Assembly: GCF_002737755.1 (NCBI RefSeq)
Contig: NZ_PEGH01000011.1
Coordinates: forward strand, 93,131-157,130
Origin: Caulobacter sp. BP25
GTDB taxonomy: Bacteria > Pseudomonadota > Alphaproteobacteria > Caulobacterales > Caulobacteraceae
Direction: 5' to 3'
DNA: 64,000 nt
The notes below the pieces were generated by a model. It saw only the letters and a program-made list of their open reading frames with translations. It had not been told where the DNA came from and did not search any database. Positions within the stretch are counted from its first letter, which is position 1. Every line of letters starts with the position of its first letter. Below, in pieces: positions 1 to 8,497 of the stretch. The translations under genes and the position numbers were made by a program.

Positions 1-227
1 GTGTCAGCGGCGCGGATCAGGGCCGCTTCGCTGCTGAGCGGCAAGGCGGTGTCGCGCGGCAAGGCGCCGTCGGGCCGGCGACGCAGGATCAACGGCGATC
101 CGTCGTCCAGGTCAAAGGCCCAGGTTTCCAGGCTGGCGCCGCCCGACAGACGGCGGGCGTTACGGGCCACGGTCGCCGTCGGCGACAGGCGAGGAGCGAG
201 GCGGTCCAGGGCGGCGGCGACATCCAT
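1..227 (-). CDS. Phosphotransferase family protein (APH-like), N-terminal fragment
   Basis: Reading leftward from an ATG at 227 gives an open frame running off the left edge (about 75 residues seen). It starts MDVAAALDRLAP and contains the block RLSGGASLETWAFDL followed by LILRRRPDGA. This matches the N-terminal lobe of aminoglycoside-phosphotransferase-like kinases, where the SGG(A/F)S loop and the LRR..P strand form the nucleotide-binding lobe; in proteobacteria this type is often linked to acyl-CoA metabolism. The catalytic HGD and metal-binding motifs would lie outside the window, so the substrate cannot be judged. Confidence 0.6.
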   Translation of the reverse strand, partial: MDVAAALDRLAPRLSPTATVARNARRLSGGASLETWAFDLDDGSPLILRRRPDGALPRDTALPLSSEAALIRAAD

Positions 228-336
228 GGCGGTAAGGTTCCCGCCTTGACCCGGCGTCACGCAAGAGGTCCTCATCTTTACGGCGAGCCCGGCGCGCCTT
301 AGGCACGGGGCAACGTTCGCCTTTCCAGGATTTTCC

Positions 337-1281
337 ATGCCCTCCGGTCTCGCCGCGCTGCTCGATGACGTCGCCGGCATCACCAAGCTTGCCGCCGCCT
401 CGCTGGACGATGTGACTGGCGCCGCCGGCAAGGCGGGCTCCAAGGCCGTGGGCGTCGTGGTCGACGACACGGCCGTGACGCCGGGCTACGCCATGGGCTT
501 CACGCCCGACCGCGAGCTGCCGATCGTCTGGAAAATCGCGCTGGGCTCGCTACGCAACAAGCTCCTGTTCCTGCTGCCTGGCGCCATGCTGTTGTCGGCC
601 TTCGCGCCCTGGGCGGTGACGCCGATCCTGATGTGCGGCGGCGCCTATCTGGCCTTCGAGGCGACAGAGAAGATCCTGGAGGCCTTCACCCCTCAGCATG
701 AGGGCGAGGCGATCGAGGAACTGGCGCTCAGCGGGCCCGAACTGGAGAAGCAGAAGGTCGCAGGCGCGATCCGCACCGACTTTATCCTGTCGGCCGAGAT
801 CATGGCGATCGCCCTGGCCGACGTTTCCGACCTGCCGCTGGCGACGCAGGCGGCCGCCTTGGCTCTGGTCGGGGTGCTGCTGACCATCGGCGTCTATGGC
901 GTCGTGGCGCTGATCGTGAAGATGGACGACATCGGCCTGCACCTGTCGCGTGGACAGTCGCGCGGTTTGAGAGGACTCGGCCGTGGCCTGGTCAAGGCCA
1001 TGCCCTGGACGATGGAGGCCCTGACCGTGATCGGCACGGCCGCCATGCTTTGGGTCGGCGGCGGCATCATCGTCCATGGTCTGGAGAAGTTCCATCTGAC
1101 GCCCGTGCCCCATTGGGTCGAAGGCTTCTCGCACTGGGCGGGGCAGGCGCCGGGCGTTGGGGCGCTGACGGGCTGGCTGGCCTTCGCGCTAGGCTCGGCT
1201 GTGGTCGGTCTCGTGATCGGCGGCGCCCTGGCGGGCGTGATGCACCTTTGGCATCACCGCAAGAGCGCGGCGGCCCACTAG
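337..1281 (+). CDS. YedI/DUF808 family inner membrane protein
   Basis: The 314-residue protein starts MPSGLAALLDDVAGITKLAA, the characteristic N-terminus of the DUF808 (E. coli YedI) family. It continues with the family pattern ..DDVTGAAGKAGSKA.. and AGVVVDDTAVTP-like residues. Several hydrophobic segments are visible: about 85-110, 155-175, 180-205, 225-250 and 275-300. Length matches the family. Function is unknown; location is predicted as cytoplasmic membrane. It converges on recG with a 4-base overlap of stop codons, so the two are not co-transcribed. An ATG start with only a weak ribosome site was chosen because homology starts there. Confidence 0.85.
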   Translation: MPSGLAALLDDVAGITKLAAASLDDVTGAAGKAGSKAVGVVVDDTAVTPGYAMGFTPDRELPIVWKIALGSLRNKLLFLLPGAMLLSAFAPWAVTPILMCGGAYLAFEATEKILEAFTPQHEGEAIEELALSGPELEKQKVAGAIRTDFILSAEIMAIALADVSDLPLATQAAALALVGVLLTIGVYGVVALIVKMDDIGLHLSRGQSRGLRGLGRGLVKAMPWTMEALTVIGTAAMLWVGGGIIVHGLEKFHLTPVPHWVEGFSHWAGQAPGVGALTGWLAFALGSAVVGLVIGGALAGVMHLWHHRKSAAAH

Positions 1282-3374
1282 CCCGCTTCGTTCAGCGACG
1301 AGGCCGGCTTCCAGTCGAACAGTTCCTGCAGCATCCGTAGCGCCTGGCCGCGCGGGGAGATGAGCTCGGGATCGCGCGCCAGGATCAGGCGGGCGTCGTC
1401 GGCGGCCACGGCGATCAGGTCGCGGTGCGCCACCGGATCGGCCAGGCGATAGGCGGGGAAACCGCTCTGCTTCAGGCCTAGCGGGTCGCCGCCACCGCGC
1501 AGCTCCAGATCCTTCTCGGCGATCTCGAAGCCGTCGTCGCTGCGGCGCAGGATGTCGAGGCGCTTCTGGGCCACCTCCGACAGCGGCGGATCGTAAAGCA
1601 GCACGCACGAGCTCTCACGCGTGCCCCGGCCGACGCGGCCGCGCAGCTGGTGCAACTGCGCCAGGCCAAAGCGGTCGGCGTGCTCGATGACCATGATGCT
1701 GGCGTTGGGGACGTTGACGCCGACCTCGACCACGGTGGTGGCGACCAGCACGCTGACTTCGCCATCGACGAAGCGCTGCATGACGGCGTCCTTCTCGGCC
1801 GGCGGCATCTGGCCGTGGACCAGGCCAACGCCGGGCAGTTGGCGGGCCAGGTCGGCGGCGCGGTCCTCGGCCGCGCGCAGATCGACCTTGTCGGACTCCG
1901 AGACCAGCGGGCAGATCCAGAAGGCCTGGGCGCCGCCGGCGATCGCCGCGCGCAGGCGTTCGATGATTTCGGGCACGCGCGGGGTCGGCGCGGCGCGGGT
2001 GGCGACCGGCGTGCGCCCCGGCGGCTTCTCGTCGATCCGCGAGACGTCGAGGTCCCCGAACACAGTCAGCTCCAGGGTGCGGGGGATCGGCGTGGCCGAC
2101 ATCGCCAGCAGGTGGACGCCCCAGTCGACGTCGGGCGGGCCCTTGTCCTGCAGCCGACGGCGCTCGTTGACGCCAAAGCGGTGCTGCTCGTCGATGATGG
2201 TCAGGGCCAGGGCTTTGAAGGCGACGTCGTCCTGGAAGAGCGCGTGGGTGCCGACCGCGATGTGGTGCGTTCCATCGGCCAGGCCGGCCAGCTTGGTCGC
2301 GCGGCCCGCGCCCTTGTCGCGGCCGGTCAGCAGGACCACCGACAGACCCAGGGCCTCCAGCGGCGCAGCGATGGTCTCGAAGTGCTGGCGCGCCAGGATC
2401 TCGGTTGGAGCCATCAGGGCTGATTGCAGGCCGGCGCTGGCGGCGTCGGCCATGGCCAGCATGGCGACCACCGTCTTGCCCGAGCCAACATCGCCTTGCA
2501 GCAGACGGCTCATTCGCTCGCCGGAGACGAGGTCGCCACGAATCTCCGACAGCGATCGGATTTGGGCGCCGGTCAGCTTGAAGGGCAGGGCCTTTTCGGC
2601 GACTTCCGACAGCGGTCCTGAGGGTATCGGCGGACCGGGATGCGAGCGGCGTGCGGCATTGCGCTGGGCCAGCGCGAGTTGGTGGGCCAAAAGCTCGTCA
2701 TAGGCCAAGCGGCGGCGGGGCCGGGCGAGGGGCGACAGGTCCGCTTCGCCGGCGGGCGCGTGAAGGGCCGCCAAGGCCTCGCGCCACGCCGGCAGGCGCT
2801 CACGCTCGCGCCAGGCGGCGTCTTGCCATTCTGGAAGCTCCGGCGCGCGCCCCAGCGCCTCTAGGGCGAACTTGCGGAAGGTGCGCGAGGGCAGGCCGGC
2901 TGTGGCCGGATAGACCGTCTCGACCTCAGGGATATCGCCAGCGCGCTCCTCGGCGACGATGTAGTCGGGATGGGCGATCTGCAGTTCGGAGGCGAAAACC
3001 TCAGGGCGCTCGACCTTGCCGCTGACCGCCCGTCGCGCGCCCTTGGGATGCTGTCGCTCCAGATGCGGGCCGTGGCCCTTGAACCAGACCAATGTCAGGA
3101 AGCCCGTCCCGTCCCAGGCGCGGATTTTCCACGGGTGCCCCAGGCGGCTCGGCGGCTGGTGGGCGTCGATCGTGACGATGAAGGTCTGGACCTGTCCCTC
3201 TACCGCCTGGTCCACCATCGTGACGCTTCGCCGGATCAGGCCGGTTGGGGCGGTGAACAGCACGTCGCGCACGATCGGCCCCGCCAGCTTCTCGACCAGC
3301 GGCGCGACGCGCGGGCCCACGCCCTTGAGCGTGGACACCGAGGTGAACAGGGGGAAGAGAATCTCCGGGCGCAT
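1278..3374 (-). CDS. recG: ATP-dependent DNA helicase RecG
   Basis: A 698-residue superfamily-2 helicase that remodels stalled replication forks and branch-migrates Holliday junctions. The N-terminal third (about 1-160) is the OB-fold wedge domain, with PTGLIRRSVTMVDQ near residues 43-56. Walker A (GDVGSGKT) is near residue 294, the DEQH box of motif II near 392, and the C-terminal helicase domain holds VVEVGVNVPNA and QLRGRVGRG. The C-terminal TRG-region motif is present. Length is typical of RecG (about 690-700). Start: the ATG at 3374 gives MRPEILFPLF, which aligns with family N-termini. Confidence 0.97.
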   Translation of the reverse strand: MRPEILFPLFTSVSTLKGVGPRVAPLVEKLAGPIVRDVLFTAPTGLIRRSVTMVDQAVEGQVQTFIVTIDAHQPPSRLGHPWKIRAWDGTGFLTLVWFKGHGPHLERQHPKGARRAVSGKVERPEVFASELQIAHPDYIVAEERAGDIPEVETVYPATAGLPSRTFRKFALEALGRAPELPEWQDAAWRERERLPAWREALAALHAPAGEADLSPLARPRRRLAYDELLAHQLALAQRNAARRSHPGPPIPSGPLSEVAEKALPFKLTGAQIRSLSEIRGDLVSGERMSRLLQGDVGSGKTVVAMLAMADAASAGLQSALMAPTEILARQHFETIAAPLEALGLSVVLLTGRDKGAGRATKLAGLADGTHHIAVGTHALFQDDVAFKALALTIIDEQHRFGVNERRRLQDKGPPDVDWGVHLLAMSATPIPRTLELTVFGDLDVSRIDEKPPGRTPVATRAAPTPRVPEIIERLRAAIAGGAQAFWICPLVSESDKVDLRAAEDRAADLARQLPGVGLVHGQMPPAEKDAVMQRFVDGEVSVLVATTVVEVGVNVPNASIMVIEHADRFGLAQLHQLRGRVGRGTRESSCVLLYDPPLSEVAQKRLDILRRSDDGFEIAEKDLELRGGGDPLGLKQSGFPAYRLADPVAHRDLIAVAADDARLILARDPELISPRGQALRMLQELFDWKPASSLNEAG

Positions 3375-3420
3375 CTTTCGCGACCTTAGCCGCGTCTGCG
3401 CCCGTCCGCAGCTACCGGCC

Positions 3421-3786
3421 TCAGTCGGCCTTGTTCATCACCGGCTGCAGGGCGATCACGATGTCGGAATATTCGTCCGCGCGCGAGGCGCCCGAGACGT
3501 TCAGGCGGGTGTAGAGCCAGGTCGCGCCGTGACGGGCATAGGCCTCCGACCAGCGATTCTTGGCGTCGACGAGGTTGTTGGCCTCGCCCGCGAAGACCAC
3601 GGTCCCCTTGGAGTCCAGATAGACGTAGTTGCCGGCGATCGTGGTCGCCGGTTCGCCGTTGTCGGCGAGCTTGTAACGGTAGACGGCGCCCGAGGCGCCC
3701 TTGAGTTCGATGTAAGGCTTCACGCTGTCCTCGCCATGGAAACACTCGGCGTAGACGCAAACGTCGTGAAGCGTCCCGTGGGCCAA
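3421..3786 (-). CDS. Conserved hypothetical protein, 121 aa
   Basis: The protein begins MAHGTLHDVCVYAECF and includes a hydrophilic beta-rich stretch (KPYIELKGASGAVYRYKLAD, then GNYVYLDSKGTVVFAGEANNL). No signal peptide or membrane segment is seen. It lies downstream of the leftward amino-acid ABC transporter genes with only 18 bases between it and the ATPase stop codon, so a shared transcript is possible. Codon use looks native. No family is recognised with confidence; the alternating hydrophobic pattern suggests a small beta-sandwich or stress-response protein, but this is a guess. Confidence 0.6.
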   Translation of the reverse strand: MAHGTLHDVCVYAECFHGEDSVKPYIELKGASGAVYRYKLADNGEPATTIAGNYVYLDSKGTVVFAGEANNLVDAKNRWSEAYARHGATWLYTRLNVSGASRADEYSDIVIALQPVMNKAD

Positions 3787-3804
3787 ATTATGGCTACCAA
3801 AGAA

Positions 3805-4542
3805 CTACTGCAACACGCCCGATCTGGCCAGAAAGCGCCGAGTCCGCTCCTCGCGCGGCGAGGCGAGGAGCTGGCGGGAAGGTCCTTGCTCTACGATGAC
3901 GCCGCCGTCCATGAAAATCGTACGGTCTGCGACATCGCGCGCGAAATCCATCTGGTGGGTGACGATAACCATCGTCCGGCGCTCGACCGCCAAGTCGCGG
4001 ATTACCGCCAGCACTTCGCCGACCAGTTCGGGGTCGAGGGCCGAGGTCGGCTCGTCGAACAGGATGACTTCTGGGTCCATGGCGAGCGCCCGGGCGATGG
4101 CGCAGCGCTGTTGCTGGCCCCCGGAGAGGGCTGCTGGATAGGCGTCCGTGCGATCGCCAAGTCCGACCTTCTCCAGCAGCGCCAGGCCCTTAGCGCGCGC
4201 TTCGGCGGCGGGTGTCTTGCGGACGACGATAGGGCCCTCGATGACGTTTTCCAGCGCGGTGCGGTGCGGGAACAGGTTGAAGCCCTGGAAGACGAAGCCG
4301 ACCCGGCCGTTCAGGGTCTTGGCCAGCGACGCCTTACCGCCGGCCGTAACGCCCGCGATCGTCAGGTCGCCGCCGTTCAGGGGCTCCAGGCCCGCCAGGC
4401 AGCGCAGCAGGGTGCTCTTGCCCGAGCCGCTGGGACCGATGATCGCCACCACCTCGCCTGGGGAGACGGTCAGGTCTACGCCGGCCAGCACGGGCGTGTC
4501 GCCGAAGTTCTTTTTCAGGCCCTTGGCGTCGATGGCGCTCAT
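3805..4542 (-). CDS. Polar amino-acid ABC transporter, ATP-binding protein
   Basis: A 245-residue ABC ATPase of the GlnQ/HisP type powering uptake of a polar amino acid. Walker A GPSGSGKST is near residue 36, the signature LSGGQQQR near 140, Walker B VILFDEPTSALD next to it, and the switch histidine in VTHQMDFA. The start ATG at 4542 gives MSAIDAKGLKKNFG and overlaps the stop of the permease gene as ATGA, indicating translational coupling. A longer upstream frame exists but has no homology, so I reject it. Operon order (5' to 3') is binding protein, permease, ATPase. Substrate specificity (Gln, Cys, Arg, etc.) cannot be assigned. Confidence 0.93.
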   Translation of the reverse strand: MSAIDAKGLKKNFGDTPVLAGVDLTVSPGEVVAIIGPSGSGKSTLLRCLAGLEPLNGGDLTIAGVTAGGKASLAKTLNGRVGFVFQGFNLFPHRTALENVIEGPIVVRKTPAAEARAKGLALLEKVGLGDRTDAYPAALSGGQQQRCAIARALAMDPEVILFDEPTSALDPELVGEVLAVIRDLAVERRTMVIVTHQMDFARDVADRTIFMDGGVIVEQGPSRQLLASPREERTRRFLARSGVLQ

Positions 4543-5198
4543 CGACGCCCCTCCGAGGCGCGGCGCTCCAGGCGGTTCTGACCCGCCGCAAGCACGGTCG
4601 AGACGACCCAGTAGATGGCGGCCGCGGCCAGGTACATCGTGAAGATCTCGTAGGTGCGCGCGGTGATCAGCTGGGTCTGGCGGAACAGCTCCGGCACCTG
4701 GATGGTGGCGGCCAGCGAGGTGTCCTTGACCAGGCTGATAAAGCTGTTCGACAGCGGCGCGACGGCGGTGCGGGCGGCCTGCGGCAGGATCACGCGCCGC
4801 AGCGCCTGGCTCCGGCTCATGCCCAGGACCGTTGCGGCTTCCCACTGGCCCTTGTCGACGGCCGCGATCGCGCTGCGAAGGATCTCGCAGGCGTAGGCGG
4901 CTACATTGAGCGAGAAGCCGATGCCGGCGGCCACCAGGGCGGGCATCTCGATCCCGAACTGCGGCAGGCCATAGTAGATCAGAAATAGCTGCACCAGGAG
5001 CGGCGTGCCCCGGAACGCCGAGACATAGACACCGGCGGGCCAGCGCAGCAGCGGCGTCCGCGACAGCCGCATCAGCGCCAGGCCAAAGCCCAGTACGACG
5101 CCCACGCCCATGCCGATCACGCTCAGCAGAACTGTGTAGCCGGCGCCCTTCAGAAGCAGCGGCGCGGACTGGCGCAGAAGATCAAGGCCGGTGTCCAT
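4539..5198 (-). CDS. Polar amino-acid ABC transporter, permease
   Basis: A 219-residue HisM/GlnP-type permease. It has the family N-terminus (LLKGAGYTVLLSVIGMGVG), membrane segments at about 15-40, 55-75, 85-105 and 180-205, and the EAA loop EAATVLGMSRSQALRRVILPQ that contacts the ATPase. The ATG at 5198 (MDTGLDLL) is preferred over one 30 bases upstream, because the upstream one would overlap the binding-protein gene and has no homology. It starts 2 bases after the binding-protein stop and ends overlapping the ATPase start. No second permease is present, so a homodimer is likely. Confidence 0.92.
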   Translation of the reverse strand: MDTGLDLLRQSAPLLLKGAGYTVLLSVIGMGVGVVLGFGLALMRLSRTPLLRWPAGVYVSAFRGTPLLVQLFLIYYGLPQFGIEMPALVAAGIGFSLNVAAYACEILRSAIAAVDKGQWEAATVLGMSRSQALRRVILPQAARTAVAPLSNSFISLVKDTSLAATIQVPELFRQTQLITARTYEIFTMYLAAAAIYWVVSTVLAAGQNRLERRASEGRR

Positions 5199-5200
5199 GC

Positions 5201-5986
5201 CTACTGGGTGACGTCCATGCCGAACCACTGCTGCGACACGGCCGAGAGCTTGCCGCTGGCGCGCAGGGCGTTGATCGCCTGGTCGATGATGACCTTCAGC
5301 GCCGCGTCCTTCTTCATGGCCACGCCCGCGCCCTGAGCGGCGAAAGGCGGACCGGAGGCGACGAATTCGGGCGATGTCTTGACGAAGTCGGCGGCGACCA
5401 GGCGATCGTTCAGCACCGCGTCGATGCGGCCGGCCTTCAGGTCCTGGTACTTGGTGGGATCATCGTCATAGGTGCGCACGTCGGCCGTTGGCACGTTGGC
5501 GCGTAGCCACTGCTCGTAGTTGGTGCCGAGACCCACGCCGACCTTCTTACCGGCCAACTCGTCAGGGGTGCTGGGACCGGGCTTGGCCTTCAGCGTGATG
5601 ATCTGGATGCCCGAGATCGTATAGGGTTCGGAGAAGTCGTACTTGGCCTTGCGGTCCGGGGTGATGGTGATCTGGTTGATCACCACGTCGACACGGCCGG
5701 ACTCCAGCGCCCCCAGCAGGCCCGCGAAGGGGGCGGGGCGGAAGTCCGGCTTCAGGCCCAGTTGCGCGGCCAGCGCCTTGGCGAAGTCGACCTCGAAGCC
5801 GGTCAGCTGACCGTCGGCGCCCTGGAAGTTGAACGGCGGGTAGGTGCCTTCCAGGCCGATGCGCAGGGTTCCTGAGGCCTTGATGCGCTCCCAACCGCTG
5901 GCGCCGCTGTCCGGCTTTTTGGCGCAGGCGGCCAAAAGGGCGAGGCCGAGGCCGGAAACGACGGCGCGGCGGGAGGGGAATCGCAT
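5201..5986 (-). CDS. Polar amino-acid ABC transporter, substrate-binding lipoprotein
   Basis: A 261-residue periplasmic binding protein of family 3 (SBP_bac_3). The start at 5986 gives MRFPSRRAVVSGLGLALLAAC; ALLAAC is a lipobox, so the mature protein is probably a lipoprotein anchored at Cys21. The mature part has the family core IKASGTLRIGLEGTYPPFNF, the FAKALAAQLG helix and VDVVINQITITPDRKAKYDFS. The closing W and the absence of further membrane segments fit. A twin-arginine-like RR precedes the hydrophobic core, but the lipobox argues for lipoprotein export by Sec or Tat. First gene of the three-gene transporter operon. Confidence 0.92.
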   Translation of the reverse strand: MRFPSRRAVVSGLGLALLAACAKKPDSGASGWERIKASGTLRIGLEGTYPPFNFQGADGQLTGFEVDFAKALAAQLGLKPDFRPAPFAGLLGALESGRVDVVINQITITPDRKAKYDFSEPYTISGIQIITLKAKPGPSTPDELAGKKVGVGLGTNYEQWLRANVPTADVRTYDDDPTKYQDLKAGRIDAVLNDRLVAADFVKTSPEFVASGPPFAAQGAGVAMKKDAALKVIIDQAINALRASGKLSAVSQQWFGMDVTQ

Positions 5987-6087
5987 CGAACGGACCCTTG
6001 GGCGGAACAACTCTCGCGCAGTTCTATACAGGCGCGCGCTGTTCGCCAGTCCGAACCCACGCCGCGACATCGCGAGCGCTCAAACGG

Positions 6088-7236
6088 CTAGCGCTTACGC
6101 ACGAACACCGTGCCGGCCGAGTAGCCCGCGCCGAAGCTGCAGATCAGGCCCGTCTCGCCCGGCTGGAAGTCGTCATTGGCCGTATGGAAGGCGATGATCG
6201 AGCCGGCCGAGCTGGTGTTGGCGTATTCGTCCAGGATGATGACGTTCTCGCCCGGCGCCGGGTCACGGCCCAGCACCTTGCGGCCGATCATCTCGTTCAT
6301 GTTGATGTTGGCCTGGTGCAGCCACAGGCGCTTCAGCGTCGACGGATCAAGGCCCAGGTCCTGGGCGTGTTCGACGATCATCTCGCTGACCATCGGCACC
6401 ACCTCGCGAAACACCTTGCGGCCCTCCTGGACGAACAACTTGTCCTTGGCGTCGATCCCTTCGGGCGCGGCGCGGTTCAGGAAGCCGAAGTTGTTGCGGA
6501 TGTTGTTCGAGAACTGGGTCTTCAGGCGAGAGCCCAGTATCTCCCAGCCGTCCTTGGCCTGGTCGGCGTCCTCGATGATCACGGCGGTCGCCACGTCGCC
6601 GAAGATGAAGTGGCTGTCGCGATCCTTGAAGTTCAGGTGACCCGAGCAGATCTCGGGATTGACCATCAGCACCGCCTTGGCGCTGCCGGTCGTGACGAAA
6701 TCGGCGGCGGTCTTGATGCCGAAGGTGGCCGACGAGCAGGCGACGTTCATGTCGAACGCGAAGCCCTCGATGCCAAGCGCCTGCTGGATCTCGATGGCCA
6801 TGGCCGGGTAGGGGCGCTGCATATTCGAGGCGGCGCAGATCACCGCGCCGATCTCAGAGACGGGCTTGCCCCAGCGCTCGATCGCCTCCTTGGCGGCCTC
6901 GACGGCCATCTCGGCCAGGATCGAGAGTTCCTCGTTCGGTCGCTCGGGGAGGATCGGGCGCATGATCTCGGGATCGACGATCCCGGCCTTGTCCATCACG
7001 AAGCGCGACTTGATGCCCGAGGCCTTCTCGATGAACTCGGGCGAGGACGGGGCGAGGGCGGCGACCTCGCCGACCGCTATGGCCAGCGCGTTGGTGGCGT
7101 TGAAGCGCTCGACATAGGTGTTGAAGGCTTCGACCAGCTCAGTGTTGGAGATGCTGTGGGGCGGGGTGAACAGCCCCGTGGCGGCGATGACGGCTTGCGG
7201 CAAGACGGCGGTCCCGATGATGCGCGCGGACCTCAT
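6088..7236 (-). CDS. 3-oxoacyl-ACP synthase III (KASIII/FabH-like) family protein
   Basis: A 382-residue thiolase-fold condensing enzyme. The predicted triad is visible: Cys167 in NVACSSATFG, His307 in LWLHQANIN and Asn340 in YANTSSAG. It is longer than housekeeping FabH (about 320 aa), with inserts around 25-75 (EKASGIKSRFV region) and 210-260. This is typical of FabH-like paralogues that prime with acyl-CoAs in special lipid or quorum-signal synthesis. A housekeeping fabH is usually next to plsX, which is absent here, so no gene symbol is given. The start ATG at 7236 gives MRSARIIGTAVLPQA. No partner genes are adjacent, so the substrate is unknown. Confidence 0.85.
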   Translation of the reverse strand: MRSARIIGTAVLPQAVIAATGLFTPPHSISNTELVEAFNTYVERFNATNALAIAVGEVAALAPSSPEFIEKASGIKSRFVMDKAGIVDPEIMRPILPERPNEELSILAEMAVEAAKEAIERWGKPVSEIGAVICAASNMQRPYPAMAIEIQQALGIEGFAFDMNVACSSATFGIKTAADFVTTGSAKAVLMVNPEICSGHLNFKDRDSHFIFGDVATAVIIEDADQAKDGWEILGSRLKTQFSNNIRNNFGFLNRAAPEGIDAKDKLFVQEGRKVFREVVPMVSEMIVEHAQDLGLDPSTLKRLWLHQANINMNEMIGRKVLGRDPAPGENVIILDEYANTSSAGSIIAFHTANDDFQPGETGLICSFGAGYSAGTVFVRKR

Positions 7237-7440
7237 CCTGGCATAAGGGCGGGCCCGCGTTCTGACGTTTGTTTGAACCGTAGATAGCATGGATGACGGC
7301 CTCGTCATCCAGCGCCTTTTGCGCTTGGCCACGCAATGGCCCCAAACGCGACCGTGAACCGCCGCATGGCCGCCGCGTTGTCCGCTTAGCCCTAGGCCGG
7401 CTGAGGGAGCAAAGACTACGCGTAGAATAGGAGTACAAAA

Positions 7441-7971
7441 ATGAAGACTCTCATCGCCGCCACCCTGGTCGCTGGTTCGGTTCTTGCGGCCCCTATGTTC
7501 GTTCAAGCTCAGACTTCGACCGAGGTTTATGGCTCTATCAACTACGGCCAAACTCGGACCAAGGGCGCCGATACCGGCGCTATTCAAGGGCGCGTGGGCG
7601 CCAAGTTTACGCCTAATTTCGGCGTCGAGGGTGAGCTGGCCGGCGGCGTCGACGGCGACACCACCTACGCGCCGGGCGCGGCTAAGGTAAAGATGCAGCA
7701 TCAGGCCGCCGCCTACGCGGTCGGCTATCTGCCCGTGACCCCTAATCTCGACCTTCTGGCCCGCGTCGGTTACGGCACGACGAAGTTCGACACCAAGAAC
7801 CCAGCGGCGACAGATTTCGACGGCAGCCGTGAAAGCTGGAACTACGGCGTTGGCGCCGAGTACAAGTTCGACGGCAAGAACGGCATTCGCGCCGACTGGA
7901 CCAAGTCCGAATACACCAAGAGCGACCTCAGCTCGAACACGGTGTCGGTCGGTTACGTCCGCCACTTCTAA
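7441..7971 (+). CDS. Small outer-membrane beta-barrel protein (porin family)
   Basis: A 176-residue secreted protein. A signal peptide (MKTLIAATLVAGSVLAAPMFVQA, cleavage after AQA) is followed by alternating beta-strand patterns: TEVYGSINYG, GRVGAKFTPNFGVEGELAG, AAYAVGYLPVTPNLDLLARVGYG and NYGVGAEYKFDGKNGIRADW. It ends VSVGYVRHF with a C-terminal Phe, the classical BAM insertion signal. This fits an eight-strand OmpA/OmpX-like barrel. The ribosome site GAATAGGAG is 7-8 bases upstream of the ATG. A hairpin terminator follows the stop, so it is probably monocistronic. Confidence 0.88.
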   Translation: MKTLIAATLVAGSVLAAPMFVQAQTSTEVYGSINYGQTRTKGADTGAIQGRVGAKFTPNFGVEGELAGGVDGDTTYAPGAAKVKMQHQAAAYAVGYLPVTPNLDLLARVGYGTTKFDTKNPAATDFDGSRESWNYGVGAEYKFDGKNGIRADWTKSEYTKSDLSSNTVSVGYVRHF

Positions 7972-7995
7972 GCGCTGATCGCACGATCCTTGGAG

Positions 7996-8024
7996 AACGG
8001 CGCGTCCTTTGGGCGCGCCGTTTT
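7996..8024 (+). terminator. Rho-independent terminator after the beta-barrel gene
   Basis: AACGGCGCG pairs with CGCGCCGTT around a 9-base loop and is followed by TTTTCGTTTT. It lies 25 bases after the stop codon. Confidence 0.85.
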
Positions 8025-8113
8025 CGTTTTGGAGCGTTGAACCTGGCGCTTGACGCTGGCCGTTCGCACCCTCCAATCTGAACAACAATAAGATAAGGGG
8101 AGGCGCGTCGGTC

Positions 8114-8497
8114 TTGGACAAGGCGCTGTTGATTCAGCTGGGTGGCTCGGTCGTGGCCGTCGCCTTGCTGGTGGCGTTCGCGGCCTGGCTGGGCGTCGCG
8201 CGACCCACGCCGCCGCTGGACGCGCAGGCGGCTCGCGATCTCCTGGCCGTGGAGTTCCCCGACCATACGCCCAGCGCCGTCTGGATCGCTGCCGATGGCG
8301 TGGGCCTGATCGCGCGCGCGAAGAACCAGGCCCTGGTGATCTGGCGACGCGGTGACAGCTATGTCGCGCGCGAGGCGGCTTGGAGTGAGGTCTCGGGTCT
8401 TCAGCCCCGCAGGGGACGCATTTCCATTCGGCTGGGCGATGGCCGCCCCGTCTTCGCCGTCGCCGACGATGTCTGGCCGCCCAAGGAGCTCGTCTGA
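8114..8497 (+). CDS. Hypothetical membrane-anchored protein, 127 aa
   Basis: Starts at TTG 8114 behind a good ribosome site (AAGGGGAGG, about 9 bases upstream). One N-terminal membrane segment (LIQLGGSVVAVALLVAFAAW, residues 6-25) precedes a roughly 100-residue domain with WIAADGVGLIARAKNQALVIW and RISIRLGDGRPVFAVAD, an all-beta pattern. The stop overlaps the start of the sterol-desaturase gene by one base (TGATG), so the two are translationally coupled and probably act together at the membrane. No known family is recognised. Confidence 0.7.
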   Translation: MDKALLIQLGGSVVAVALLVAFAAWLGVARPTPPLDAQAARDLLAVEFPDHTPSAVWIAADGVGLIARAKNQALVIWRRGDSYVAREAAWSEVSGLQPRRGRISIRLGDGRPVFAVADDVWPPKELV